A stretch of DNA of 64,000 bases, taken from the NCBI GenBank assembly GCA_951812285.1, contig OX638292.1, positions 1,945,001 through 2,009,000 of the forward strand. Direction: 5' to 3'. The position numbers and the translations under genes are program-made. Below are positions 1 through 8,056 of this stretch, one piece after another (within the stretch, counting starts at the first letter, position 1; each line of letters starts with the position of its first letter). Origin of the DNA: an uncultured Dehalococcoidia bacterium. GTDB lineage: Bacteria > Chloroflexota > Dehalococcoidia > Lucifugimonadales > UBA1127. The notes beneath the pieces are model-generated. The model had not been told where the DNA came from and searched no databases. It saw only the letters and a program-made list of their open reading frames with translations.

Positions 1-1147
1 CAAAATCACCAGCATCCCCGTCCGTGCCGGCGCGTTCGGCGGCTTCTACGTCCGCGTCGACACCGACGCCGGCGTCTACGGCCTCGGCGAAGCCCTCATG
101 GTCCTCGCCGGCCGCGCCGTCGCCGAAGCCGTCGCCCACCTCTCCAAGCTCATCGTCGGCGAGGACCCCTTCTCCACCGAGCGCCACTGGCAGCACATGT
201 TCCGCCGCGGCTTTTTCCCCGCCTCGGGCGTCTACTCCTGCGCCATCAGCGCCATAGACATCGCCCTCTGGGACATCAAGGGCAAGGCCCTCGGCCTCCC
301 CGTGCACACGCTCCTCGGCGGCCCCGTCCGCGACAAGGTCGTCTGCTACCCCCACTGCCAGGCCCCCTCGACCGAGGCGCTCGTCGCCAACTGCGTCGAC
401 CACGTCGAGCGCGGCTGGAAGTTCGTCCGGTGGGGCCTGCCCGACAACAGCGGCCGGCACGGCGCATCCGAGGGCGTCCTCGACCCCGTGAAGGCCGTCG
501 ACATCGGCGTCGAGCAGATGGCCCGCGTCCGGGAGGCCGTCGGCCCCGACGTGCATCTCTGCTTCGACGTCCACACCCGCCTCGACACAGCCCACGCCGC
601 CGCCTTCTGCCGCCGCGTCGAACAGTACAACCCCTTCTTCATCGAGGACCCGCTCCGCGCCGAGAACCCCGCGAGCTACCGCACCCTCGCGCGCACCGTC
701 AACGTCCCCATCGCCGCCGGCGAGCAGTGGTCGAACAAGTGGCAGTTCCGTGAGGCCATAGAGGACGAGACCATCAGCTACGCGCGCATCGATCTCTGCG
801 GCGTCGGCGGCATCACGGAGGCGGCCAAGATCACCCACTGGGCCGAGACCCACTACATCGACATCGCCCCCCACAACCCCCTCGGCCCCGTCAGCGCGGC
901 CGCCGGCGTCGCCCTCTGCACGGCGTCGACCAACGTCGGCGTGCTCGAGATGCCGAGGGCCCCGGGCACGTACGAAGCCGACCTGTTTCCCGTGCAGGTC
1001 GGCTTCGAGGACGGCTACGCCTTTAGCGAGGGCCGCCCAGGTCTCGGCGTCGAGATCGACATGGACGTCGCCGAAGCCCGCGCGTGGACGCCGAGCGGCT
1101 TCTACCCCCGCGTCACCCGCAGCGACGGCGCCACGACGAATTGGTAG
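1..1147 (+). CDS. Enolase-superfamily (mandelate racemase/muconate lactonizing) sugar-acid dehydratase-like enzyme, 5' truncated
   Basis: The reading frame is open from the window edge (first full codon at base 2), so the true start lies outside. The beta/alpha-barrel metal ligands are visible: D in FDVH, E in FIEDPL and E in AAGEQ. The H two residues after the first D, and the later APHNPLGP motif, resemble D-galactonate dehydratase (DgoD) and mannonate dehydratase-like members more than racemases. Such enzymes are cytosolic, Mg2+-dependent and abstract a proton alpha to a carboxylate. The substrate cannot be read from the sequence; a sugar acid is the family expectation. It lies 30 bp from the convergent cupin gene. 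About 380 residues are visible, so only a short N-terminal piece is missing. Confidence 0.85.
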   Translation, partial: KITSIPVRAGAFGGFYVRVDTDAGVYGLGEALMVLAGRAVAEAVAHLSKLIVGEDPFSTERHWQHMFRRGFFPASGVYSCAISAIDIALWDIKGKALGLPVHTLLGGPVRDKVVCYPHCQAPSTEALVANCVDHVERGWKFVRWGLPDNSGRHGASEGVLDPVKAVDIGVEQMARVREAVGPDVHLCFDVHTRLDTAHAAAFCRRVEQYNPFFIEDPLRAENPASYRTLARTVNVPIAAGEQWSNKWQFREAIEDETISYARIDLCGVGGITEAAKITHWAETHYIDIAPHNPLGPVSAAAGVALCTASTNVGVLEMPRAPGTYEADLFPVQVGFEDGYAFSEGRPGLGVEIDMDVAEARAWTPSGFYPRVTRSDGATTNW

Positions 1148-1177
1148 CGCCCCGGCAGGCCCGCGCAGCCCCCGCTC

Positions 1178-1546
1178 CTACGCCAGCTCCCACGCCGGCT
1201 TGATCGACCCAGCTTGCTTCTCCTTGTAGTCCTCGCGAGGCGGCGTGAAGATGTCCAGCACCAGCGCCCGCTCGGCGCCGCCGTGCAGCGCGTGCGGCAC
1301 GCCGCCCGGGATCACGTAGGACATGCCCCGCTTCAACGCACGCCGCTCGCCGCCTATCGTCATTTCGAAATCGCCCTCCAGCACAAGGCCGGCCTGCTCG
1401 TGCGGGTGCGAGTGCTCCGGCACGTCCACGTTCGGGTCGCTCTCGACCAGGCTCAGCATCAACCCGTCCCCCCACGATGTCCGGATCCGCACCCCCGGCA
1501 CGATTTCGACCGGGCTCACCGCGAAGAGGTCCTCGAAGAATGACAT
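1178..1546 (-). CDS. Single-domain cupin protein
   Basis: A 122-residue protein with one cupin_2 core. Cupin motif 1 is HSHPHEQAGLVLEGDFEMTI (two close His, a third His and a Glu as metal ligands) and motif 2 is around YVIPGGVPHAL. The fold is a small beta-barrel that binds Fe, Mn, Ni or Zn; family roles range from dioxygenase and isomerase to sugar-acid binding. The start is ATG with a GAGGAGAGG ribosome site just upstream. It converges on the dehydratase-like gene, and single cupins often sit beside sugar-acid enzymes, but the specific function is unknown. Confidence 0.8.
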   Translation of the reverse strand: MSFFEDLFAVSPVEIVPGVRIRTSWGDGLMLSLVESDPNVDVPEHSHPHEQAGLVLEGDFEMTIGGERRALKRGMSYVIPGGVPHALHGGAERALVLDIFTPPREDYKEKQAGSIKPAWELA

Positions 1547-1655
1547 GCTCCTCTCCTCTCGCCGCCTCTGGCTTGGAGTGACCGAATCCTATCACCCAGG
1601 TCGGGCGCCTCCAATGCCTCACCGCCCGTCAAACTCGCGGGCGCGCTCCGCCGCG

Positions 1656-1684
1656 TGTACACCCCTTGCGGTGTCTGCTATCAT
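1656..1684 (+). promoter_or_regulatory. Candidate sigma70-type promoter for the first LigB dioxygenase gene
   Basis: A TGTACA -35 (4/6) and a TATCAT -10 are separated by 17 bp. The -10 is preceded by TGC, as in an extended -10 element. The predicted start near 1691 leaves a leader of about 50 nt before the ATG at 1742. Based on motif only. Confidence 0.4.
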
Positions 1685-1741
1685 TGGGCAACAGGTAAAT
1701 TGCTCATCGTTATGTCACGGTTTGTGTGAGAGGAGAGCACA

Positions 1742-2812
1742 ATGGGAAAGATCGTACTTGGAATCGGAACGTCCCACAGCCCCATGCTGGCACAGCCGCC
1801 GGAGCTCTGGGCGGTCCATGGCCAGAATGACAAGCGCAACGGGGAACTGGTCTACCCGCCGGACGGCCTGGTCTACCCCTACGAGGAGGCCCTCGAGCGG
1901 GCACACCCCGACATCGCCAATCTGGTCGATGAGGACCTCTTCAGGAAGCAGCACGCCAACCTCACCAACGCCATCGAGGAGCTTGCGTCGAGCCTGCGCG
2001 CCGCCAAGCCGGACGCCGTCATCATCATCAGCGACGACCAGGACGAGGTCTTCTTCGAGGACAACATGCCCTCGTTCAGCATCTACTGGGGCGAGACCAT
2101 GCCCCTCATCGCCCGCACGCCTCCCGAGTCCGCGCCGCCCGCCGTCAGGGCGATGGCGTGGGGCTACGGCGACGTCTCCATGGACGTCCCCGTCGACACA
2201 GGGCTCGCCCGCCACATCATCGAGCACATGATCGACAATGAGTTCGACGTGTCGCACTCGAAGTACCTCAAGGAAGAGACCGGCGGCTACGTCGCCCGCC
2301 GCTACCCAACCCCCAACGGCGAGTCCACCTTCGGCCGCATGACGGAGCCCCGGCAGCAGGGCATGCCCCACGGCTTCGCCTACTGCATCAAGCGGCTCAT
2401 GCACAACGAGCCCTTCCCCATCGTCCCCGTCTCCCTGAACACCTGCTACCCGCCGAACCAGCCGACGCCCAAGCGCTGCTACAACTTCGGCCTGCAGATC
2501 AGGGAAGCGGTGGCCAGCTTCCACAAGGACGCCCGCGTCGCCGTCATCGGCTCCGGCGGCCTCAGCCACTTCGTCGTCGACGAGGAGTTGGACCGCGCCG
2601 CCCTCAAGGCAATGGTCGACAACGACGCCGAGACCCTCTCCAACCTCCCGCGGCACCGCCTCAACTCCGCCGCCTCCGAGACCCGCAACTGGATCGCGAC
2701 GGCCGGGGCCTCCTCCCACCTCAAGGGCGAGATCCTCGCCTACGAGCCCGTCTACCGCACGCCCGCCGGCACCGGCGGCGGCTGGGGCATGGTGCGCTGG
2801 AACGGCCACTAG
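1742..2812 (+). CDS. LigB-family class III extradiol ring-cleavage dioxygenase
   Basis: A 356-residue protein opening with a beta-strand and the SHSPM motif; His12 matches the first Fe(II) ligand position of LigB (protocatechuate 4,5-dioxygenase beta subunit). Family members use non-heme Fe(II) and O2 to open catechol-type rings. A close paralogue lies at 11092-12165 and shares the N-terminus, the DDQDE..FEDNMP segment and the C-terminal GTGGGWGMV motif. No LigA-type small subunit gene is nearby, so it may act alone as the gallate-type enzymes do. A GAGAGGAG ribosome site precedes the ATG, and a strong hairpin terminator follows the stop. The substrate is not determinable. Confidence 0.85.
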   Translation: MGKIVLGIGTSHSPMLAQPPELWAVHGQNDKRNGELVYPPDGLVYPYEEALERAHPDIANLVDEDLFRKQHANLTNAIEELASSLRAAKPDAVIIISDDQDEVFFEDNMPSFSIYWGETMPLIARTPPESAPPAVRAMAWGYGDVSMDVPVDTGLARHIIEHMIDNEFDVSHSKYLKEETGGYVARRYPTPNGESTFGRMTEPRQQGMPHGFAYCIKRLMHNEPFPIVPVSLNTCYPPNQPTPKRCYNFGLQIREAVASFHKDARVAVIGSGGLSHFVVDEELDRAALKAMVDNDAETLSNLPRHRLNSAASETRNWIATAGASSHLKGEILAYEPVYRTPAGTGGGWGMVRWNGH

Positions 2813-2834
2813 TCCCAATCGACTCGGCATAGGA

Positions 2835-2865
2835 AGGGGCCTCTCCGGCATCCGGAGAGGCCCCT
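2835..2865 (+). terminator. Hairpin terminator after the LigB-like gene
   Basis: A perfect 14-bp inverted repeat (AGGGGCCTCTCCGG and its complement) with a 3-nt CAT loop, 23 bp after the stop codon. The T-rich segment following it is weak (CTACGTTTCTCTC). Confidence 0.8.
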
Positions 2866-2953
2866 CTACGTTTCTCTCGCCACCGACTGACTCGATGGCA
2901 TCCTGCGCCCGGCGTAGGGTGTTCCCACGACTGCGGACCCTGCCATTTGCTCC

Positions 2954-2983
2954 TTGCCCCTGAGTCAAGCGCGTCCGTACGCT
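2954..2983 (+). promoter_or_regulatory. Candidate promoter giving a leaderless mRNA
   Basis: A TTGCCC -35 and TACGCT -10 are separated by 18 bp. The expected transcription start, about 7 nt past the -10, coincides with the A of the ATG at 2990. There is no Shine-Dalgarno sequence in front of that ATG, which fits a leaderless transcript. Confidence 0.3.
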
Positions 2984-2989
2984 GGCCTT

Positions 2990-3325
2990 ATGAGCAAGAA
3001 AGACAAGCAGGAAAAGGACCCCAAGCCGGCGCGAAAGCGGCCGGGCGCCCCAAAGGGCAACCAGAACGGCAGGAGGCACGGCCTCTACTCCAAGCTGTAT
3101 CCCGTTGAATTCATGGATACGTTCGAGCGCCTCCGGCGGGAGCAGGGCCACCCGCCCTTGGACCCAGCGACGGCGCGCCAGCTCGAAGCAGTCACCCGCG
3201 ACCCCCGCATGAACAAGCGGCTCCTTGTCGACTCAATCAACGCCATGCGCACGATGATCACCTTTGAGCGGACGATAAGGACATTGCAGATGATGAGGAG
3301 ACTGGAGCAGCGGAATCGGCCATGA
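2990..3325 (+). CDS. Small basic hypothetical protein with a GAPKGNxN..HGLYS motif
   Basis: A 111-residue, Lys/Arg-rich protein. The N-terminus is disordered-looking and is followed by GAPKGNQNGRRHGLYSK, a motif common at the N-termini of phage terminase small-subunit-like proteins and in orphan chromosomal proteins. The rest is predicted helical and ends in an Arg-rich helix. I chose MSKKDK (2990) over an in-frame start 12 codons upstream because the extra residues are not protein-like and the candidate promoter overlaps them. No phage genes are nearby, so a DNA-binding role is only a guess. Confidence 0.55.
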   Translation: MSKKDKQEKDPKPARKRPGAPKGNQNGRRHGLYSKLYPVEFMDTFERLRREQGHPPLDPATARQLEAVTRDPRMNKRLLVDSINAMRTMITFERTIRTLQMMRRLEQRNRP

Positions 3326-3642
3326 ACCCAGGCACAGCATTGATTCATTCAACCCAATGCAACACAACCCGTTTCCCATACGGTTTGAGTCAGACGGCCC
3401 AATACGGCGCAATGCAAGACAATATGGTTTCAGCTACAACCACGTCGCGGCATCACATCGAAAAACGCGCAACTGCGCCCAAGCTGAAATGCGTGATTTC
3501 AGATACACACGTTACGCAGGATCTTACTCTGGGACTCAACTCAATTCAGGGGTTCCCTCAACCAAAGGAAAGGGCGCCGCAGGCGAGGGTCTTGCCCCCT
3601 GCCAGCGACGCCCTTTGCGGGGTTCGTGAAGAGCCGTGGCTC
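3326..3642. other. Non-coding gap with an imperfect inverted repeat
   Basis: No convincing gene; local composition is less GC-rich than the neighbours and the reading frames here have no recognisable motif. Its right end (3569-3616) is an imperfect 21-bp inverted repeat with four mismatches, bounded by AAAGGGCG and CGCCCTTT. It lies just past the stop of the minus-strand hydrolase and may be that gene's terminator. Confidence 0.45.
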
Positions 3643-5652
3643 CTAGTTAGTGAGGGCCAGCGGCGCCAGCGGCACGTTCGGGTCCAGCGGGTTCCGGTTC
3701 CTTGCCGCCGCGACGTACCGGTCCGCGTCCTCCTGCAGCAGCAGCCGCTGGCTCACCAGCGCCTCCGCCGCCGCCTGGATGCGCTGCACGTACTCGTCGT
3801 GGCTCGCGTACCGCTCCTCGATCGACGGCCGCGGGTCGCCCGTGGCCTCCCGCTCCACCTTCGTCCGCGCGAAGGGCACGAAGCTGCCGGACAGCGAGAA
3901 GAAGTCGCCCGTGCCGACGCCCTCCTTGCGGAGGCTCCAGCCCGTGTGCGTCCCGACGGGCGTCTGGATCTCCGGCGTGCGAATGCCGCCGAGGTCGTTG
4001 CCGTCATCGTCCACGACCGGCAGCTGAAGGTGGTACTCCTGCCCCTGCACCGGCTGCGGCGGGTGCGCGCTTATGTGCCCCCGCTCGAAGTCGGGGCCGT
4101 AGTCGTACTTGGGCAACCTGCTCGGCGACGGCGGCAGGTTGAAGCCCGGGATCGATGGGTAGTTGCCGATCACTTCCTCCCACCAGTCCAGCGTGCCATC
4201 CGCGCGGCGTGGCACCAGGCTCTCGGGCGGCGGCGTCCCGTCGGTCGCCCACAGGTCCATGTTCTCCAGCATGGCGCGGAGCGTCGGCCCGTTGGACATG
4301 GGGTTGTTCATCTGCTGCGTGTAGTCGCCCTCGCCCAACCCGGCGCCGCCGTGCTGCGCGCTGGCGATAACGTACATGCGCACGTTGTCCTCAAAGTCGA
4401 GGTCGTCGCCGTTGCGCGGGTCCGTGTGGCCCAGCGACGCATGCCGCTGCCAGTACTCGGTGTTGGTGTGCGTGTGCACCACCAGCGGGTCCGACTCCGG
4501 CCGATTCAGGACAGCGTCCACCTCCTCCGTGAACGGGTCCGGCACTGCCGAGTAGGCGAACGGGTACCACTCCGAGGGCCACTGGTGCTCCTCGTGCTGC
4601 CGTGGGTAGCGGCCCACCTGCGCGAACCGGATGTTGAGGAAGACGCGACCGCCGCCCGAAACGTGCGGGTACACCGCGTCGAAGACCCGCCGGCCCGACG
4701 GGTCGACGTTGTACCCGTCGTAGACGAACTGCCGCACCACCCGCGACGAGAGCGACTGTCCGTAGGTGTACACCTTGTCCACCGAGCCCGCCAGCGGGTT
4801 CGCGTTGCCGTCGGCGTCCTCGTCGTCGTAGCGCAGGAAGGAGAGCAGGTCGCGGACGCCCACAAGGCCCAGACCCATGACCCGCGACCGGCTTGTGGCG
4901 TAGATGAGCTCGTAGATGTGGCCCGTCTGGAAGCCGTCCTTCAGGTACAGGTGCGTCTTGGAGGGCATGACCTTCACGTTGCCCGTGGCATCCGGCCCGA
5001 TGGTGGCAAAGGACCACTCGTCGCGCGGCACGTCCTCACGCTCGTCCCGCTCCAGCTCCCTGCGCGTCAGCGTTGCGCCGTCTGGGTCGATCGGCTCGTA
5101 GCTGCGAATGGCCTTGTGCCCGCTGAGGGGGATGGAGAGCACGCCGGGGTCGTTGGCGATGAACTCCTGCCGCACAACGCCCTCCACGGGCTTCCCGTTC
5201 TCCATCGCCTCGGGCAAGTCGCATGTGATCAGGCCGTCGCCGGGCAGCAGGTCGCCCTGCCAGCCCGAGAAGACGACGGTGTAGCCCCTGCGCATCAGGT
5301 AGCCGTTGCCGGCGTCGGCCAGCGTGATCGGGTCCGGCGACCGCGGCGAGTCGTTGAAGCTCGACAGCGCCGTCCGGTTGCCCCGGTTGTTGACGTCGTA
5401 CAGGATGCGCCGGTTCCCCTTGCCGAGGTCCACCGGCTTCAGGATGTCCAGGTCGGCGCTGAACTCCACCAACCCCTTGTCGTTGCGCGGGGCGAGCTGC
5501 AAGTCGACGACGTTGCCGTTGGACGGGTCGTCAGGATCGAGGGCAAAGTGGACGGTGCCCACCAGCCGCTCGTACGGCCCAACGTCGCCGAACGAGTGGC
5601 CGTCGGCAAAGCTGAGCTGCTTGTTGAGGTCCAGGCGAATCTCCGTGTTCAT
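3643..5652 (-). CDS. Large alpha/beta hydrolase domain protein (Abhydrolase_10 type)
   Basis: A 669-residue protein without a signal peptide. The segment YGQSLSSRVVRQFVYDGYN, near residue 298, matches the GxS(Q/L)(T/S)xR..RQFLYDG nucleophile-elbow signature of the alpha/beta hydrolase domain family PF20091, with the first Ser as probable nucleophile. The long N-terminal beta-rich region (GPYERLVGTVHFALDP, RRILYDVNNRGN) is also typical of this family. Family members are uncharacterised esterases or amidases of 450-700 residues. Start: ATG with a GGGAGAAG ribosome site. It is monocistronic, divergent from the SDR gene at 5798. The substrate is unknown; the neighbourhood suggests catabolism of an organic ester or lactone. 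Confidence 0.75.
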   Translation of the reverse strand: MNTEIRLDLNKQLSFADGHSFGDVGPYERLVGTVHFALDPDDPSNGNVVDLQLAPRNDKGLVEFSADLDILKPVDLGKGNRRILYDVNNRGNRTALSSFNDSPRSPDPITLADAGNGYLMRRGYTVVFSGWQGDLLPGDGLITCDLPEAMENGKPVEGVVRQEFIANDPGVLSIPLSGHKAIRSYEPIDPDGATLTRRELERDEREDVPRDEWSFATIGPDATGNVKVMPSKTHLYLKDGFQTGHIYELIYATSRSRVMGLGLVGVRDLLSFLRYDDEDADGNANPLAGSVDKVYTYGQSLSSRVVRQFVYDGYNVDPSGRRVFDAVYPHVSGGGRVFLNIRFAQVGRYPRQHEEHQWPSEWYPFAYSAVPDPFTEEVDAVLNRPESDPLVVHTHTNTEYWQRHASLGHTDPRNGDDLDFEDNVRMYVIASAQHGGAGLGEGDYTQQMNNPMSNGPTLRAMLENMDLWATDGTPPPESLVPRRADGTLDWWEEVIGNYPSIPGFNLPPSPSRLPKYDYGPDFERGHISAHPPQPVQGQEYHLQLPVVDDDGNDLGGIRTPEIQTPVGTHTGWSLRKEGVGTGDFFSLSGSFVPFARTKVEREATGDPRPSIEERYASHDEYVQRIQAAAEALVSQRLLLQEDADRYVAAARNRNPLDPNVPLAPLALTN

Positions 5653-5797
5653 AGTGCTTCTCCCATAGCGTAGTCAGAGACGTGCTTGTAACGCGTGCAG
5701 TCTATGCGGACGCGATTCGGCTGGCAAGGCATTGCCCATGCGCATAGCCTATACTGGCAACGACCGGAATACTGACGGGCACGCGAAAGGGGCAGCA

Positions 5798-6547
5798 ATG
5801 CGGCTGGAAGGCAAGGTAGCAATCATCACCGGCGCCGCGCGCGGCATGGGCGCCGAAGAGGCCCGCATGTTCGCTCGTGAAGGCGCAAAGGTCGCCGTCG
5901 CCGACATCGCCGAGGAGGAGGCGCAGGCGGTCGTGGCCGAGATTGCAGAGGCGGGCGGAGAGGCGATGTTCCTCTCTCTCAATGTGGCCAGCGAGGAAAA
6001 CTGGGCGGAGGCGGTTGCCGCCGTGGTTGCCCGGTTCGGCGGCGTGGACATCCTCGTGAACAACGCTGGCGTCGACGGCGCCCACGAACCTCACCTGCTC
6101 GACACGGAGCCCTGGGATGAGGTCATGGCCGTCAACGCTAGGGGGGTCTTTCTCGCCATGAAGACTGTGATTCCGGAGATGCGGAAGGCGGGACGGGGCT
6201 CAATCATCAACGTCTCATCAATCTCGGGCTTCGTGGGCATGGAGGGCACCCACATGGGCTACAACGCCTCCAAGGCCGCGGTCCGCATCATGACCAAGTC
6301 GGCGGCCGTCCAGAACGCAAAGCAGGGCATCCGGGTGAACTCGGTGCATCCCGGCATCATGCCGCCTATGCAGCGGACCGTGCGCACGCCCGAGCGGGTT
6401 GAGTACCTGGTAACCGAGAAGATCCCGATGGGGCGCATCGGCAGGGTCGAGGAGGTTGCCGCTGGCGTGCTCTTCCTCGCCTCCGACGAGGCGTCCTACA
6501 TCACCGGCACGGAGCTTGTCATCGACGGCGGCTACCTCGCGATCTAG
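5798..6547 (+). CDS. Short-chain dehydrogenase/reductase (SDR), probably NAD-dependent
   Basis: A 249-residue classical SDR. The TGAARGMG nucleotide-binding motif is at residues 11-18, the NNAG structural motif at 88-91, the catalytic Ser at about 141, Tyr155 and Lys159 (YNASK), then VHPG and a C-terminal IDGG. An acidic residue after the second beta-strand (VADIAE) indicates NAD(H) preference. I use the ATG at 5798, preceded by AAAGGGGCAGCA, rather than an upstream in-frame ATG whose extra 22 residues do not belong to the fold. A TATACT -10-like element lies upstream without a clear -35. It would oxidise a secondary alcohol or reduce a ketone; the substrate is unknown. Confidence 0.88.
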   Translation: MRLEGKVAIITGAARGMGAEEARMFAREGAKVAVADIAEEEAQAVVAEIAEAGGEAMFLSLNVASEENWAEAVAAVVARFGGVDILVNNAGVDGAHEPHLLDTEPWDEVMAVNARGVFLAMKTVIPEMRKAGRGSIINVSSISGFVGMEGTHMGYNASKAAVRIMTKSAAVQNAKQGIRVNSVHPGIMPPMQRTVRTPERVEYLVTEKIPMGRIGRVEEVAAGVLFLASDEASYITGTELVIDGGYLAI

Positions 6548-6563
6548 TCGACGAGCGCTGTCC

Positions 6564-6932
6564 CTACTCCTGGAAGTCCACGCGCACCAGCGGGCTCTCC
6601 GCCACCCATCGATCGACGTCGAGGTGCGTCATGCGCCCCTCGGCCGCCTTGATCTTGTTGAAGAGTTCCCGTTTCTCGTCCGGGTCTGTAATCGGCACGG
6701 CTATCGACGGGATGTCGCGCAGGATGCTCTCCTTGACGTGGAAGGTCATGTCCGGGTTGGCCAGCATGTTGGCGAACCAGGACCGCTTGCCGGGCAGGCT
6801 GGTCAGGTAGACACCCCCGTCGACAAGGTGATGCCAGATTTCGATGCGTCGGGACTCTCCCGTCTTGCGCCCAATGGTCGTGATGTCAACGTTGCGGTCG
6901 ACTTCCAGCGCCTGCCGAACGGCATCGTCCAT
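6564..6932 (-). CDS. Deazaflavin-dependent nitroreductase-like (DUF385) split-barrel protein
   Basis: A 122-residue protein. The order TTIGRKTGESRR, then a short beta hairpin (GGVYLTSLPGK), then W..N...NP is the signature of the F420/deazaflavin-dependent nitroreductase family (DUF385 / Ddn-like). Members bind F420 or related flavins in a split beta-barrel and reduce nitro groups, quinones or enones. The start ATG has an AAGGAG ribosome site. It converges tail-to-tail on the SDR with a 16-bp gap. F420 biosynthesis genes are not in this window, so the cofactor is assumed from the family only. Confidence 0.72.
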   Translation of the reverse strand: MDDAVRQALEVDRNVDITTIGRKTGESRRIEIWHHLVDGGVYLTSLPGKRSWFANMLANPDMTFHVKESILRDIPSIAVPITDPDEKRELFNKIKAAEGRMTHLDVDRWVAESPLVRVDFQE

Positions 6933-7010
6933 AACCCTGCTCCTTCGTGAAGTGTCCTCACTCTAGTTTCACCCGTGGACGGTGTCCAGCGCGGCCCTGA
7001 CATGACTCCG

Positions 7011-7039
7011 TTGACGCACCCACTGCCCGTCACTACACT
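7011..7039 (+). promoter_or_regulatory. Promoter of the tandem VOC genes
   Basis: TTGACG (-35) and TACACT (-10) with an ideal 17-bp spacer, 36 bp ahead of the first VOC start codon. Sigma70-like by motif. Confidence 0.55.
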
Positions 7040-7074
7040 ACGGGCAATCCCCCAACCCTCGCAGGAGGTGTCGC

Positions 7075-7491
7075 ATGGCAAGGATCCGGCACATCGCCCT
7101 GGCCACTGACGATCCGGAGGCCACCGCGAAGTTTTACAAGGAGGGCCTCGGCCTCAAGGAAGTTGGGAAAGTCAACTCAACTACCGCCGAGGGCTACTAC
7201 CTGAGCGACGGCCATGTGAACTTGGCGGTGCTGAAGTTCAAGGGCGACGACCCCGCCACCACCGAGGGCATCCTCCGTTACACCGGCGTCCACCACTTCG
7301 GTCTGCAGGTGGACGACATGGACGAGGCCCGCGCCCGCATCGAGGCCGCAGGCGCCGTCCACCGCCCCTATCCCGGCACCGAGGAGATGGTCGCCCGCGG
7401 CAACGTCGAGGTAAAGTTCTCGGGACCAGACGGCGTAACCGTCGACCTGTCCGAGAGCGGCTGGCTGGGGACTTCCGAGCCGGAAGACTAA
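7075..7491 (+). CDS. VOC-family (glyoxalase/bleomycin-resistance fold) protein, first of a tandem pair
   Basis: A 138-residue protein containing one complete vicinal-oxygen-chelate module: HIALATDDPEATAKFYKEGL at the N-terminus, a central THHFGL-like strand (GVHHFGLQVDD) carrying the second-half metal His, and a GPDGVTVDLSE C-terminus. The fold binds a divalent metal and serves in glyoxalases, extradiol dioxygenases and epimerases. Start ATG with AGGAGG 7 nt upstream. The next gene is a close duplicate, so both may come from one transcript and form homo- or heterodimers. The reaction cannot be assigned. Confidence 0.82.
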   Translation: MARIRHIALATDDPEATAKFYKEGLGLKEVGKVNSTTAEGYYLSDGHVNLAVLKFKGDDPATTEGILRYTGVHHFGLQVDDMDEARARIEAAGAVHRPYPGTEEMVARGNVEVKFSGPDGVTVDLSESGWLGTSEPED

Positions 7492-7538
7492 TGCAACTCA
7501 AAGGCGTGTAGAGAACGCAGCCGAGAGAGGAGAACAAC

Positions 7539-7958
7539 ATGCCAAGGATCAAGCACATCGCCATCGCAACCCAGGACCCGGAGGCCACCGCCAAGTTCTA
7601 CAAGGAGGGCCTCGGCCTGCGTGAGGCCGGCCAAGTCAACTCCGTCGCCGCGGAGGGCTACTACCTCACCGACGGCTACATCAACGTGGCCATCCTCCGC
7701 TTCAAGGACGACGACGCCGCCACGACCGAGGGCGAGGTCCGCTACACAGGCATCCACCACTTCGGCTTCGAAGTTGACGCCATGGCGGAGGCCGAGGAGC
7801 AGATCCTCGCCGCCGGCGCCACCCACCGCCCCAGTGCCATCACCACGGAGAACGCGCAGACTCCCCGCCACGGCAACGTCGAGGTCAAGTTCGTCGGCCC
7901 GGACGGCGTCACCGTAGACCTTTCGGAGGCCGGCTGGGTGGGCACCGCCCCTGACTAA
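7539..7958 (+). CDS. VOC-family protein, second of a tandem pair
   Basis: A 139-residue paralogue of the preceding gene, nearly superimposable over its length (HIAIATQDPEATAKFYKEGL, YTGIHHFGFEVD, GPDGVTVDLSEAGW). It differs mainly by a short insertion (TTENAQTP) before the last strand. The 47-bp intergenic gap carries GAGAGGAG in front of its ATG and no terminator, so the pair is one operon. It ends at a strong bidirectional hairpin. It arose by tandem duplication; whether the two copies differ in substrate is unknown. Confidence 0.82.
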   Translation: MPRIKHIAIATQDPEATAKFYKEGLGLREAGQVNSVAAEGYYLTDGYINVAILRFKDDDAATTEGEVRYTGIHHFGFEVDAMAEAEEQILAAGATHRPSAITTENAQTPRHGNVEVKFVGPDGVTVDLSEAGWVGTAPD

Positions 7959-7980
7959 GGGGTCCGCAGACCATGCAAGC

Positions 7981-8012
7981 GAACAGGGGAGGCCATATGG
8001 CCTCCCCTGTTC
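7981..8012. terminator. Bidirectional hairpin terminator
   Basis: A perfect 14-bp stem (GAACAGGGGAGGCC and complement) around an ATAT loop, in the gap between the converging VOC operon and metzincin gene. It can serve both strands; neither side has a long T-tract. Confidence 0.75.
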
Positions 8013-8056
8013 ATCAAACCCGTGACTACTAGTTCGTGGCTCGCCGGGCGGGCGCC

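Noticed and set aside
1715..3151. 478-codon open frame on the minus strand
   Set aside because: It is antisense to the LigB-like gene. Valine/arginine-rich with no protein-like motif; high GC leaves long spurious frames.
3326..3642. Possible small RNA or tRNA-like gene in the gap
   Set aside because: The only structure is an imperfect inverted repeat best explained as a terminator; no cloverleaf.
3322..5673. 783-codon open frame on the plus strand
   Set aside because: Antisense to the Abhydrolase_10 gene; low-complexity Arg/Val/Pro composition and no domain.
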